Assembly: GCA_049514435.1 (NCBI GenBank) | Contig: JBEKVB010000007.1 | Coordinates: 1-64,000, forward strand | Length of the DNA: 64,000 nt | Origin: UBA4810 sp002479215 | Lineage (GTDB): Bacteria; Desulfobacterota; Syntrophia; Syntrophales; Smithellaceae | Direction of reading: 5' to 3' | Shown: positions 44,684 through 53,923 of the stretch, piece by piece | How the letters are laid out: every line of letters starts with the position of its first letter | Position numbering within the stretch: position 1 is the first letter of the stretch | Program-made: the position numbers and the translations under genes | The notes under the pieces: model-generated | Databases searched by the model: none | What the model was told of the DNA's origin: nothing | The model's input: only the letters and a program-made list of their open reading frames with translations

Positions 44684-45409
44684 TTATGATTGAGGATTAT
44701 GATTATGTAATACAAATTTGATAGGCACTTCCACCCAAATTGTAAAGGGTTTACCGGATTTCTTTGCCGGTTCGAATTTCCAAGGTTTTACGCCTTCGAG
44801 TGCCGATTGGTCCAAGATGGCATAGCCGGATGATTTTCTAATTTTCATATTTCCCACACGGCCATTAGGCAAAATTTCCGCGGCCACTAAAACAACTCCT
44901 TCATAACCGCGAACGCGTGCTATTTCCGGATACACCGGCGGTATATTTTCCCTGTATAGAGGATAAGCAGTTAAAGCGCCGGTTCTGGATATATCTCCAG
45001 CGGCTGGATTTGTGTTTTGTGCATTCATATTACTTGAAGTTTCTTCAGTCGCCCCTTTATCGTATCCTTCGTAGCTCGCTAATTTAATGGGGTGGGCTGA
45101 TTCCATTGCGGCAAATACTGACGCAGTCCTCGGCTGGGAGTTTTGTTCTTTAGGCTCTGAGGAGTTTATAACCAGTCTTTTCTCTTTAAGCGCCAGCTGA
45201 TGAGGTAGTGTCTTTTGAACGGTAATGCCGTTGTTTTTAGCGGTAAGCGAAACCCAAACAAAATTTAATCCATTTAGGCGGGGGGAGGAGATTGGATCAC
45301 TTAACGGACTAAAGACTAAAAGCGTTCCCGCGCCAGCGTGAATGAGCAGTGAAAAGCAAACTGCCGATATCATTTTTTGTATTTTCTTTTCCCGTTTGAT
45401 TAATTCCAC
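44684..45409 (-). CDS. tonB: TonB-like energy transducer
   Basis: 241 residues. A single N-terminal membrane anchor (residues 12-32) is followed by a low-complexity periplasmic linker and a C-terminal TonB domain (YPEIARVRGYEGVVLVAAEILPNG, YAILDQSALEGVKPWKFEPA). It would couple inner-membrane energy to outer-membrane receptors. No exbB/exbD or receptor lies in the window. Only 13 bases from metH upstream of it. Confidence 0.85.
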   Translation of the reverse strand: MELIKREKKIQKMISAVCFSLLIHAGAGTLLVFSPLSDPISSPRLNGLNFVWVSLTAKNNGITVQKTLPHQLALKEKRLVINSSEPKEQNSQPRTASVFAAMESAHPIKLASYEGYDKGATEETSSNMNAQNTNPAAGDISRTGALTAYPLYRENIPPVYPEIARVRGYEGVVLVAAEILPNGRVGNMKIRKSSGYAILDQSALEGVKPWKFEPAKKSGKPFTIWVEVPIKFVLHNHNPQS

Positions 45410-45422
45410 CTGGCAAAAGCCT

Positions 45423-47822
45423 CTATCTTTTAATTAATTTTTCAACTACTTTAACAGCTTCTACACCGTCCTTCGCAAAAGACGCGCCGATGGACTGAGC
45501 ATAAGTTTCTGTAACAACTGCGCCGCCGATTAGAAAGGCTTCTTTTACTTCGTGTTTCCGGGCCAGCGTAATTACTTCCTTCATGTTGACCATCGTTGTT
45601 GTCATCAACGCGGAAAGGCCGATCACATCCGGCTTTTCCTTTTTTGCAGAGGCGATTATTATTTCCGCGGCGACATCCTTGCCCAAATCAATAACATAAT
45701 AGCCATAGTTCCTTAAAAGAAGCGCAACAATATTTTTTCCTATATCGTGAATATCACCCTTTACAGTTGCCAGTATTATTTTGCCTTTATCTCCGGCAGC
45801 GGTTTTCTTTAATTGCGGCTCCAAATAATTGAGCGCTTTTTTCATTGTTTCCGCTGCGGCCATAAGTTGCGGCAAAAAATAAACCTTCTTTTCGTATAAA
45901 TCGCCTACTTTAACTATTGCGGGAATCATAACCTTATCGACTAATTCGAGGGCTGAACATTCTGAAGATAAAGCGGATTTGATTAAAAGAACTATATTTT
46001 CCCGATTCCCTTCCATAATCGCACTGGTTATTTTTTCCTGTGGTGTAAGAATTGTTTTTGCGGCAATACTGGAATCAACACCGGCTTGTGCCGAAAAATG
46101 GTCGATAAAACTCTGCGCGCTTTTATCTTTCGCTGTAAGAACATCTCCCGCTTTGGTTATATTCATTATTTCCGTGCTGGCCGGATTGGCAATAGCCATA
46201 GTCAAACCGCATAATTGCGCCATCGCCAGAAAGCCCGCGTTAAGCCAGGGACGTCCGGGCATTCCGAAGGAAACATTAGAAAGTCCCAAAATGGTTTTAC
46301 ATTTAAAGCTCTCCGTACACCAACTAAGGGTCTTTAAAGTTTCTTTGGCGGCTTGGGGATCGGAAGCGACGGCCATGACCAGACCATCCACAATAAAATC
46401 ATCTTTAGTAAAGCCATATTTTTTCGCTGCCTGAAAGATATAATTGATGATGCTCTGGCGCTTTTTGGTCGTAGATGGTATTTCGCCGTCGGTCAAAGGC
46501 AGAAGAATGAACATGGCGCCGTATTTGGCGGCCAGTGGCAGAAGTCTTTTCATTTTTTCTTTTTCACCGGAGATGGAGTTGATCAGCATCCGGCCGGGAT
46601 AAATCCTGAGAGCAGCTTCGATGGCTTCTATTCTGGAAGAATCTATCACCAGAGGTAATTTGGATACTGTCGTCAAAAGGCTTATTGCGGTTTTGATTGT
46701 TTTAACTTCGTCTATACCCGGCTGGCCGACATTCACGTCTAGTAAACTTGCACCTTGCTTTTCCTGCTCCAGAGCCATCTGGCGAAGGATGGCTGTTTTT
46801 CCTTCGGTTAATTCTTGCTGTAATGATTTCTTTCCTGTAGGATTAATCCGTTCTCCAACTATTAAAAGAGATTGATTCTTGCCGAAGTGCAAAAATCCAC
46901 GCGCTGAGCTCAGCGCGGCAATTGACTTTCTCCGCGGTGCTTTGGGTTTGATATTTGCCGTTATTTGGGCGAGTTTTTTAATATGTGCCGGTGTTGTCCC
47001 GCAACAGCCGCCCAACATATTAGCTCCTGCAGCAGCGAGTTTTCGGCCAAAAGAGGCAAAAGTCCCGGCATCCATGTCAAATATCGTTTTGCCGTCTTCG
47101 AGGCGAGGAACCCCGGCGTTAGGTTTAGCGACCAGCGGCACTGTTGCATAAGGCTTCATAGCAGCAATGAATTCTACCATTTTTTCGGGTCCAGTAGAAC
47201 AATTGCAGCCCACGGCATCCGCGCCGAGGCTTTGCAGAGTGATGAGTGCGCTTACCGGATCGGTGCCGTTGAGTGTATGACCATCTTTTTCGTAGGTCAT
47301 GGAAGCGATGGTAAAAATATCCTTAATTTCTTTTACGGCCAATAAAGCCGCCCGTGCTTCCTGAATATCTATCATCGTTTCAATGACGATAAGATCACAT
47401 CCCCCTTCAATCAAACCGGCCGCTTGTTCCTGGAAAGCATTCACGGCTTCTTCAAAATCCAGCGGGCCGAAAGGTTTGATAAAAAGACCGGTCGGACCAA
47501 TATCGCCGGCAACGAGTGCTTTGTTACCGGCAGTTTGTTTAGCCAGGCGTGCCAGTTGACGATTAATCTGCCGGGTATTATCCATAGAGCCATATTGATT
47601 GAGCTTAAAGCGATTGGCGCCAAAGGTGCAGGTATAAATTATTTGCGCTCCCGATTGCAGGTAAGAGGTGTGAACCTCCTTAATAACGTTCTGGTTTTCC
47701 AAACACCACAGTTCAGGAGAAACTCCTGCCGGCATTTCCTTTTTTTGCAATTCGGTGCCGGTAGCGCCATCCAAAATTATAATTTTTCTCGTCAAGAGGT
47801 TTTTAATTTTGCTGTTTATCAT
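45423..47822 (-). CDS. metH: Cobalamin-dependent methionine synthase lacking the reactivation domain
   Basis: 799 residues; E. coli MetH is about 1227. Order: homocysteine/zinc domain (1-290, GCNCSTGP and GGCCGTTPAH), methyl-THF (pterin) domain (about 315-570, VGERINPTGKKSL), cap plus cobalamin domain (590-799, GDIHDIGKNIV). The C-terminal S-adenosylmethionine activation domain is absent and appears to be the separate gene at 47931. So methyl transfer from methyl-THF to homocysteine would depend on an external reactivation partner. Confidence 0.93.
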   Translation of the reverse strand: MINSKIKNLLTRKIIILDGATGTELQKKEMPAGVSPELWCLENQNVIKEVHTSYLQSGAQIIYTCTFGANRFKLNQYGSMDNTRQINRQLARLAKQTAGNKALVAGDIGPTGLFIKPFGPLDFEEAVNAFQEQAAGLIEGGCDLIVIETMIDIQEARAALLAVKEIKDIFTIASMTYEKDGHTLNGTDPVSALITLQSLGADAVGCNCSTGPEKMVEFIAAMKPYATVPLVAKPNAGVPRLEDGKTIFDMDAGTFASFGRKLAAAGANMLGGCCGTTPAHIKKLAQITANIKPKAPRRKSIAALSSARGFLHFGKNQSLLIVGERINPTGKKSLQQELTEGKTAILRQMALEQEKQGASLLDVNVGQPGIDEVKTIKTAISLLTTVSKLPLVIDSSRIEAIEAALRIYPGRMLINSISGEKEKMKRLLPLAAKYGAMFILLPLTDGEIPSTTKKRQSIINYIFQAAKKYGFTKDDFIVDGLVMAVASDPQAAKETLKTLSWCTESFKCKTILGLSNVSFGMPGRPWLNAGFLAMAQLCGLTMAIANPASTEIMNITKAGDVLTAKDKSAQSFIDHFSAQAGVDSSIAAKTILTPQEKITSAIMEGNRENIVLLIKSALSSECSALELVDKVMIPAIVKVGDLYEKKVYFLPQLMAAAETMKKALNYLEPQLKKTAAGDKGKIILATVKGDIHDIGKNIVALLLRNYGYYVIDLGKDVAAEIIIASAKKEKPDVIGLSALMTTTMVNMKEVITLARKHEVKEAFLIGGAVVTETYAQSIGASFAKDGVEAVKVVEKLIKR

Positions 47823-47930
47823 TAAGAATGCTTCCCGAAACTTAGGTGTTTGTTTTCTTTGAGCATGTTCTTATATCATCTTTGAAACAAGAAGTGTGAT
47901 TTTTTCCAAGGGTAATAACAGCTCCTCGTT

Positions 47931-48551
47931 TTAACCGTAAATGCCGCTCACCGCGGTGACGGATTTTTCCGGAAGCAGTATAAATTCGTCAGTGATGGTT
48001 ACGCCAATTTTTTCCATTTGGAGTTTTTGATAAATTATTTTTTGATTTTTCAGATCAAAGTCGGCATAGCCTGCGGAAAAACGCCGCGGCAAAAGAGTTT
48101 TTCTTTCGCGGCGAACTTGTTGATTTAGATAACCCATAATCCAATCCAGCCCTGCATCGACTATTTCGCTGGCTGTGGCGTCGTAAACCACAGCGACGGC
48201 CAGATTATCCTGATTCGTTTTTTCTTTAATTGCCTCCATAATGGAGTTGCCGGCAGTGGCGCCCATGAGCGCGGCTTCTTCGCAGTCGGAGAGGAATGAG
48301 GACAATTTTTTGCTGTCAAAGATCAAATTACCGGCCAAAAATATTTTCTTTCCATCATTTTTATCAATGGGAGTCCGCAGTAAAGATCCCTGCAGTGAAA
48401 TAATCGATACGGCTTCGTCAATGAAGCCGTCGGTTTCTTTTCGCTGGTTTACTGGAATTTGGGTGGTTCTTTTTTTAAAGCCAAGACGCTGGTATATTTT
48501 TGCGCGAGGAGGATCAATTACTATCTTTTCAAAAAAAACGATAGATTCCAT
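47931..48551 (-). CDS. Stand-alone methionine synthase activation-domain protein
   Basis: 206 residues. The C-terminal half carries RRFSAGYADFDLKNQ and IGVTITDEFILLPEKSVTAVSG, matching the SAM-binding activation domain of MetH (RPAPGYPA and ESFAMLPAASVSG). The N-terminal half is the helmet-like preceding region. It lies directly upstream of the metH that lacks this domain, supporting a split enzyme. I take ATG at 48551 with AGGA seven bases before it. Confidence 0.8.
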   Translation of the reverse strand: MESIVFFEKIVIDPPRAKIYQRLGFKKRTTQIPVNQRKETDGFIDEAVSIISLQGSLLRTPIDKNDGKKIFLAGNLIFDSKKLSSFLSDCEEAALMGATAGNSIMEAIKEKTNQDNLAVAVVYDATASEIVDAGLDWIMGYLNQQVRRERKTLLPRRFSAGYADFDLKNQKIIYQKLQMEKIGVTITDEFILLPEKSVTAVSGIYG

Positions 48552-48612
48552 CTTTTTTATCCTCACAGGGCTTTGCTTACAAACGGCGATATTTTATTTA
48601 TTAACGTGCCCA

Positions 48613-49707
48613 TCAATTTAAAAGTTTATGCAGGTTTTTTACAACACTGTCGCCCATTTTTTCGGTGCCGATGAGTTTCTTATCTTGCTGATTAATATCC
48701 TGCGTCCGGAAGCCCTCTTTTAAGGTTTCCGTAACGGCCTTTTCGACTAAAATGGCTTCCTGCGGCATCATTAGCGAATAGCGCAACATCATCGCCACTG
48801 AAAGAATCATAGCTAATGGATTGGCAATATTTTTCCCAGCTATATCCGGTGCTGAACCGTGAATGGGCTCATATAAAGCTGTATCTTTGCCCAGAGAAGC
48901 TGAAGGAAGCATACCGATGGAACCGGTCAGCATGGCGGCCGCGTCGCTTAATATGTCGCCAAACAAATTGGTCGTAACAATTACGTCGAACTGCGCCGGA
49001 TTGCGAATAAGTTGCATGGCGCAGTTATCAACGTACATGTGCTTTAAAGTCACTTCGGGATAGTCGCGGCCGACTTCCGTAACTACAGAGCGCCAGAGCT
49101 CGGTACTTTCGAGAACATTGGCTTTATCCACGGAAACAAGATTTTTTCTTCGCTCCTGGGCGATTTCAAAAGCCCGGACGGCAATCCTCTTGATTTCATC
49201 TTCGGTATAAACCATGGTATTGATGCCTGTACGTTTGCCGTCTTTCCCTCGCGACATGCCTCGCGGCTGACCGAAATAAACATCACCGGTCAATTCGCGG
49301 ACAATCATAATATCAATGCCCTGGATAATACTTTTCTTCAAAGGAGAGGCATCTAAAAGCTCGTCAAAGGCGACAACCGGCCGCAAATTGGCAAAAAGTC
49401 CTAGTTTTTCCCGTAATCCTAAAAGCGCCCTTTCCGGTCTTAAGCTATAATCCAGAGTCTCCCACTTAGGGCCGCCTACGGCTCCGAGCAAAACCGCATC
49501 GCAGTGCAGCGCCAGATCAAGACTCTGTTGCGGCAGAGGAATGCCCATAAGATCAAAGGCGCTGCCGCCGATATATCCTTCTGTAAGTATAAGATTAATA
49601 TTTCTTTTAGCGGAGATTAATCTCAAAATTTTTAAAGCTTCTTTTATTATTTCCGGGCCGACTCCGTCACCGGCAAAAACGGCTATTTTAAAATCTTTTT
49701 GTTTCAT
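48613..49707 (-). CDS. leuB: 3-isopropylmalate dehydrogenase
   Basis: 364 residues. Substrate/NAD motifs: VFAGDGVGPEI, LRELTGDVYFGQPRG, and the metal site NLFGDILSDAAAM. Converts 3-isopropylmalate to 4-methyl-2-oxopentanoate in leucine synthesis. The ATG at 49707 is the natural LeuB start (MKQKDFKIAVFAGDG); an upstream in-frame extension would run through a repeat. Last gene of the leu set. Confidence 0.95.
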   Translation of the reverse strand: MKQKDFKIAVFAGDGVGPEIIKEALKILRLISAKRNINLILTEGYIGGSAFDLMGIPLPQQSLDLALHCDAVLLGAVGGPKWETLDYSLRPERALLGLREKLGLFANLRPVVAFDELLDASPLKKSIIQGIDIMIVRELTGDVYFGQPRGMSRGKDGKRTGINTMVYTEDEIKRIAVRAFEIAQERRKNLVSVDKANVLESTELWRSVVTEVGRDYPEVTLKHMYVDNCAMQLIRNPAQFDVIVTTNLFGDILSDAAAMLTGSIGMLPSASLGKDTALYEPIHGSAPDIAGKNIANPLAMILSVAMMLRYSLMMPQEAILVEKAVTETLKEGFRTQDINQQDKKLIGTEKMGDSVVKNLHKLLN

Positions 49708-49714
49708 TGTTGAA

Positions 49715-49780
49715 ACTCCAATTCCGAAAGCGCAGCGCAGCGGAATTGCTAAGTTGAACAATCCCGCGAAGCGGAGGGTA
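49715..49780 (+). repeat. Two-hairpin intergenic repeat, family 1, copy D
   Basis: AATTCCG (49720-49726) pairs with CGGAATT (49741-49747), and CCCGC-GAA-GCGGAGGG follows. Both stems differ from copy C but still pair. It occupies the leuD-leuB gap. Confidence 0.6.
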
Positions 49781-49828
49781 TGATACCCAGCATCTTGCTG
49801 TAAAATGTTTTCAAAGCTTGTTTTGGTT

Positions 49829-50332
49829 TCATACCCGTGATTCTTTCCTCTTCTTCCCAATATGCTTCATCAAACCGCCGTCGGAAATTAATTGCTCCAT
49901 GAAGGGAGGAATTGAATTGCTGCTGAATATTTTATTTCCCTTGGTAACGGTGATAATTCCTTTGGCGCTATCCAGAGATATTTCATCTCCATCCTTAATC
50001 GCGCCCATAAGTTCGCGGGATTCAAAAATCGGCAGACCCATATTGAAAGAGTTGCGATAAAAAATACGGGCAAAGCTTTTGGCCACCACACAGGAAACGC
50101 CCGCCGCTTTAATGGCGATGGGCGCATGTTCGCGGGAGGAACCGCAGCCGAAATTTTCTCCGCCGACAATTATATCTCCGGGCTTCATTTTGGTGATAAA
50201 GGCGGGATCGGCATCTTCCATGCAGTGTTTGGCCAGCTCCTGCGGATCAGAAGTTGTAAGATAGCGCGCGGGAATGATGGCATCGGTGTCGATATTATCG
50301 CCGAATTTCCATACTTTTCCTTTTAGTATCAT
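49829..50332 (-). CDS. leuD: 3-isopropylmalate dehydratase, small subunit
   Basis: 167 residues. KFGDNIDTDAIIPARYLTT and FGCGSSREHAPIAIKAAGV are the swivel-domain motifs of LeuD. With LeuC it isomerises 2- to 3-isopropylmalate. The size and sequence are of the shorter archaeal/type II subunit group. Confidence 0.93.
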   Translation of the reverse strand: MILKGKVWKFGDNIDTDAIIPARYLTTSDPQELAKHCMEDADPAFITKMKPGDIIVGGENFGCGSSREHAPIAIKAAGVSCVVAKSFARIFYRNSFNMGLPIFESRELMGAIKDGDEISLDSAKGIITVTKGNKIFSSNSIPPFMEQLISDGGLMKHIGKKRKESRV

Positions 50333-50352
50333 TTTTTTAAAAATCCTCTTTT

Positions 50353-50430
50353 AATGAGACCTAAGCTTCAGAAACAGAGTGCACTGAAGCTTGTTGGTCG
50401 AATTATCCCACTTGCGAAGCTAAGTGGGAT
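50353..50430 (+). repeat. Two-hairpin intergenic repeat, family 1, copy C
   Basis: The cleanest copy. AAGCTTCAG (50363) pairs with CTGAAGCTT (50384-50392); then ATCCCACTT (50405) pairs with AAGTGGGAT (50422-50430) with loop GCGAAGCT. Both stems are perfect 9-bp. Lies in the leuC-leuD gap. Confidence 0.7.
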
Positions 50431-50443
50431 TGTATGCCCTTGG

Positions 50444-51703
50444 TTACAATTCCTCGGGTGAAGCAATCCTGCCCAGTATGGCAGAGGCAGCCGCGACAGC
50501 GGGGCTGGCCAGGTAGACTTCGCTTTGGGGATGGCCCATACGGCCGACAAAGTTACGGTTTGTTGTCGCCACAGCTCGTTCGCCTTCAGCCAGAATTCCC
50601 AGATGCCCTCCCAGACACGCGCCGCAGGAAGGCGGGCTGATGACCGCATCGGCATTCATAAAGATTTCGATAAGCCCTTCCTTTATTGCTTGCTTATATA
50701 TGTCCGGAGTTGCCGGGACAACGATTAACCTTACCGTTGACGCCGCTTTACGTTTTTTCAGAATAGCGGCGGCAATTCTTAAATCTTCAATCCGCCCGTT
50801 GGTGCAGGAACCAATTAGCGCCTGATCTATTTTGATATTCCTCGCTTTACTTACGCCTTTAACATTAGATGGTAAATGGGGGAAAGCAACCTGTGGTTCC
50901 AGTTTTCCAGCGTCAATTTCAATAGTATCTGAATAGACAGCGTCAGCATCGGAAGAATAAAATTTATAAGGCCGTTTTGCCCGCGGCTCCACGTACTCTT
51001 TAGTGATCGCATCGGGAGCGAAAATGCCGTTTTTGGCTCCGGCTTCAATGGCCATATTGGCCATAGAGAGTCTGTCAGCCATCGGCAATTTACCGATTGT
51101 TTCACCGGCAAATTCCATTGCTTTGTAAAGAGCTCCGTCCACACCGATGCGTCCGATGATGTTCAAAATCAAATCTTTTCCCGAAACCCATTTGGGCATT
51201 TTACCCTTAATTATAAATTTCATCGACTGCGGCACTTTGAACCAGAGTTCGCCGGTGAGCATAACGGCGGCCAGATCCGTACTGCCGACACCGGTGGCAA
51301 AAGCGCCCAGTGCGCCATAAGTGCAGGTGTGGCTATCCGCACCAATGACTAAATCTCCGGGGAGCACGATACCTTTCTCCGGCAACAGCGCGTGTTCGAT
51401 GCCTACTTGTCCGCCTTCGTAAAAATGAGTTACTTGCTGCTCCATGGCGAATTCATGGACAAACTTGCACTGCTGGGCGGAATCAATATCTTTATTCGGC
51501 GTGAAATGATCCAGAACAAGGACGACCTTATTTTTATCAAAAACTTTTTTCCCGCCCGCTTTCTGGAATTCCTTGATGGCAATGGGCGCGGTAATATCGT
51601 TGCCCAAAGCTATATCCACTTTAGCGTTAATTAATTGACCTGCGCGGATTTCTTTCAGGTCTGTATGCGCCATTAATATTTTTTCTGTTATGGTATTACC
51701 CAT
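50444..51703 (-). CDS. leuC: 3-isopropylmalate dehydratase, large subunit
   Basis: 419 residues. Cluster ligands are in VIGADSHTCTYGALG, and IGSCTNGRIEDLRIAA and SPPSCGACLGGHLG, so a [4Fe-4S] aconitase-type site is expected. Length fits the type II LeuC. Part of leuA-C-D-B. ATG after GGAGAAAAG. Confidence 0.95.
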   Translation of the reverse strand: MGNTITEKILMAHTDLKEIRAGQLINAKVDIALGNDITAPIAIKEFQKAGGKKVFDKNKVVLVLDHFTPNKDIDSAQQCKFVHEFAMEQQVTHFYEGGQVGIEHALLPEKGIVLPGDLVIGADSHTCTYGALGAFATGVGSTDLAAVMLTGELWFKVPQSMKFIIKGKMPKWVSGKDLILNIIGRIGVDGALYKAMEFAGETIGKLPMADRLSMANMAIEAGAKNGIFAPDAITKEYVEPRAKRPYKFYSSDADAVYSDTIEIDAGKLEPQVAFPHLPSNVKGVSKARNIKIDQALIGSCTNGRIEDLRIAAAILKKRKAASTVRLIVVPATPDIYKQAIKEGLIEIFMNADAVISPPSCGACLGGHLGILAEGERAVATTNRNFVGRMGHPQSEVYLASPAVAAASAILGRIASPEEL

Positions 51704-51758
51704 CTTTTCTCCTCGATTATTCAGGAAAAGGAAACTGTCCTTATCTTATTTTTTATGT

Positions 51759-53303
51759 TTATTCAACTTTAACCTTTTTAGTATTTTCCTTTAAAAATTC
51801 CAGCCTGTTGAGAGCGTTAATGTATGCTTTGGCCGAAGCAACGATAACATCCGGGTGCGCGCCGCGGCCGACAACTGAATGGCCGTTGTATTTAAGCTGG
51901 ACGGTCACTTCACCCTGCGCGTCAGAGCCGCCGGTTATGGCGTTAACCGCGTATTTCATGAGCGGATAATTGGTTTTGGTGATGTTGCGAATCGCCGCGA
52001 AGGTCGCGTCCACCGGCCCGTTGCCGAATCCCGCTTCCCGCACAACGTTTTTGCCTACCTGCATTTCCATGGTCGCTGTGGGAATGGCGACATTGCCGCT
52101 CACCACATTAAGGTACACCAGATTGTATTTATCTTCGCCCCGGTAAATTTCCTCGGAAAGAATCGCTTCCAGGTCTTCGTCATAAATATCTTTTTTGACA
52201 TCCGCCAGGTCCTTTATGCGTGCCGCGACTTTGGTGATTTGCTCATCATTCAGGTCGTAGCCCATTTTTTTCAAGTGGTGGAATATGGCATTGCGCCCGG
52301 AATGCTTGCCCAGCACAATGTGTGTATCGCTGATGCCGACAGACTGCGGCGTCATGATCTCATAAGTGATTTTTTCCTTAATCAGTCCGTCCTGATGAAT
52401 GCCGGATTCATGCGCGAAAGCATTGGCGCCGACGATAGCCTTGTTGGGTTGAACCGGTATACCGGTAATTTGTGTCAAGAGGCGCGATGTCTTGTAAATC
52501 TGGTCGGTATTGATTTTTGTATAAAGACCATAAAGGTCTTTGCGCGTTTGCAGAGCCATGACTATTTCTTCCATCGCTGTGTTGCCCGCCCGTTCGCCGA
52601 TGCCGTTGATCGTGCATTCGACCTGCCTTGCCCCCTGTTTGATAGCGGCCAGCGAATTGGCTACGGCCAGACCCAAATCGTTATGACAATGGACGGCCAC
52701 AATCGTGTCGCCCATGTTCTTGACGTTGGCATAAAGATAGGCGATCAGATCGCCGAATTCATCTGGAATGGCGTAGCCGACAGTATCGGGAATGTTGACT
52801 GTGCAAGCTCCCGCGTCAATGACTGCCGAGACCATTTCGACCAGATAGTTCTTATCCGAACGCGTAGCGTCCATTGGCGAGAATTCGATATTTTCCGTGT
52901 AAGAGCGCGCCAGTTTAACAGCGGCGACAGCTTCTTTGAGTACCTCTTCGCGGCTCTTTTTGAGCTGATACTTCAAATGAATATCTGATGAGGAGATAAA
53001 CGTATGGATGCGGGGATGAGCAGCGCCTTTTATTGCCTGCCAGGCACGGTCAATATCGAGTTTGTTGGCGCGCGCCAGTCCCGCCACCTGTGATTTTTTA
53101 ATCTCTTTGGCGATTTGTTTGACTGCATCGAAATCTCCCTCGGACGCGATGGGAAATCCCGCCTCGATTATATCGACACCCAGTTTTTCGAGTTGCCGGG
53201 CGAGAATTAGCTTTTCTTCCGTGTTCATGCTGTAGCCCGGTGATTGTTCACCATCTCTCAATGTCGTATCAAAAATATAAACGCGATTTTTCTCTTTTTT
53301 CAT
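51759..53303 (-). CDS. leuA: 2-isopropylmalate synthase
   Basis: 514 residues. Catalytic barrel: FDTTLRDGEQSPGYSM, VHCHNDLGLAVANSLAAI, and the His-rich metal site; the C-terminal regulatory (LeuA allosteric) domain spans about 390-514. It condenses acetyl-CoA and 2-oxoisovalerate. CCGGAGG precedes the ATG. The upstream leader peptide and terminator indicate attenuation control. Confidence 0.96.
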   Translation of the reverse strand: MKKEKNRVYIFDTTLRDGEQSPGYSMNTEEKLILARQLEKLGVDIIEAGFPIASEGDFDAVKQIAKEIKKSQVAGLARANKLDIDRAWQAIKGAAHPRIHTFISSSDIHLKYQLKKSREEVLKEAVAAVKLARSYTENIEFSPMDATRSDKNYLVEMVSAVIDAGACTVNIPDTVGYAIPDEFGDLIAYLYANVKNMGDTIVAVHCHNDLGLAVANSLAAIKQGARQVECTINGIGERAGNTAMEEIVMALQTRKDLYGLYTKINTDQIYKTSRLLTQITGIPVQPNKAIVGANAFAHESGIHQDGLIKEKITYEIMTPQSVGISDTHIVLGKHSGRNAIFHHLKKMGYDLNDEQITKVAARIKDLADVKKDIYDEDLEAILSEEIYRGEDKYNLVYLNVVSGNVAIPTATMEMQVGKNVVREAGFGNGPVDATFAAIRNITKTNYPLMKYAVNAITGGSDAQGEVTVQLKYNGHSVVGRGAHPDVIVASAKAYINALNRLEFLKENTKKVKVE

Positions 53304-53336
53304 CTTAGTGCCTCCGGTTAAGTAATTTTTTACAAT

Positions 53337-53372
53337 AAAAAAGGCCGTGGGTTTTTCCGCCCACGGCCTTTT
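53337..53372 (-). terminator. Attenuator terminator of the leu operon
   Basis: On the minus strand AAAAGGCCGTGGG and CCCACGGCCTTTT form a 13-bp stem with a short loop and a T-run, between leuL and leuA. A clear Rho-independent terminator in an attenuator position. Confidence 0.85.
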
Positions 53373-53396
53373 AGGGAATCAGTTATTTATATAGTT

Positions 53397-53534
53397 CTAG
53401 TGACGACCTAAAAACGATGAGCGGCGAGCCCCAAGTAAAAGGCGCAACAGGGCGAGACCCAAAAGCAGGGATAGAATGTTAATTGCTAAATTCTGATTTC
53501 TCGCTATGTCCGACATCGTTCTTACAGCCTTCAT
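53397..53534 (-). CDS. leuL: Leu operon leader peptide
   Basis: A 45-codon frame. It has 12 leucines, including the stretch LSLLLGLALLRLLLG, using CTG, CTT, TTG, CTC, TTA and CTA. It ends (TAG) 25 bases before the terminator and is followed by leuA. This is the classic leucine attenuation leader. No strong ribosome site is seen before the first ATG; the second ATG (codon 7) may be used. Confidence 0.8.
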   Translation of the reverse strand: MKAVRTMSDIARNQNLAINILSLLLGLALLRLLLGARRSSFLGRH

Positions 53535-53552
53535 TTTAAAAAATTTTATAAA

Positions 53553-53581
53553 ACATTAATGCAAATCTTAATTATTGTCAA
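53553..53581 (-). promoter_or_regulatory. Candidate leu operon promoter
   Basis: TTGACA (complement of 53576-53581) and, 17 bases on, TAATGT. The -35 is perfect, the -10 poor. It is placed about 20 bases before leuL. Confidence 0.4.
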
Positions 53582-53627
53582 AGCATTTTTTTCAATGCCG
53601 TAAAAAATGTCTTATTGGTGAAAAACG

Positions 53628-53783
53628 ATGTTGCCCAAAAATCCTTTCCTGCTTAAAGACGGATATGATATACGAACAGTGCAGGAACTTCTTGGCCATA
53701 AAGATTTGAAAACGACTATGATCTATACCCATGTTTTAAGCAAAGGGGGCGACGGTGTGCGAAGTCCTTTTGACGGCCTTTAA
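53628..53783 (+). pseudogene. intI: Remnant of an integron integrase (IntI C-terminus)
   Basis: Fifty-one codons to TAA. LLKDGYDIRTVQELLGHKDL and then TTMIYTHVLSKGGDGVRSPFD follow IntI C-termini closely; the nucleophile Tyr (IYTHV) and the LLGH box are present. The catalytic Arg I and the HxLR box and the entire N-terminus are missing, so it is inactive. It points toward the cassette gene, as in 'inverse' integrons where attI is 3' of intI. Confidence 0.8.
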
Positions 53784-53810
53784 CCGATTTATACAGTCTG
53801 TATAAATCGG
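53784..53810. repeat. 27-base perfect palindrome after the intI remnant
   Basis: 13-base arms around a single T, with core TTTATACAG and CTGTATAAA. The core recurs at 53924-53942. It may be part of an attI or a recombinase binding site, or a terminator. Unassigned. Confidence 0.6.
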
Positions 53811-53923
53811 AAACGAAATAATACGAATCAAGATTTAAAGGCTTGAATTAATTTAATAATAATTGTAGCATTAAAACCACAGAAAAACGTTTTATACAGA
53901 AAGCAGCAGTCTGTGTTTACAGA

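Noticed and set aside
48613..49860. Longer LeuB with a 51-residue N-terminal extension
   Set aside because: The extension is translated from the repeat element; the normal LeuB start is at 49707.
53784..53810. Palindrome as an E. coli-type LexA box
   Set aside because: The E. coli box is CTGT-N8-ACAG; here the half-sites are inverted (ACAG-N-CTGT), so it does not match.
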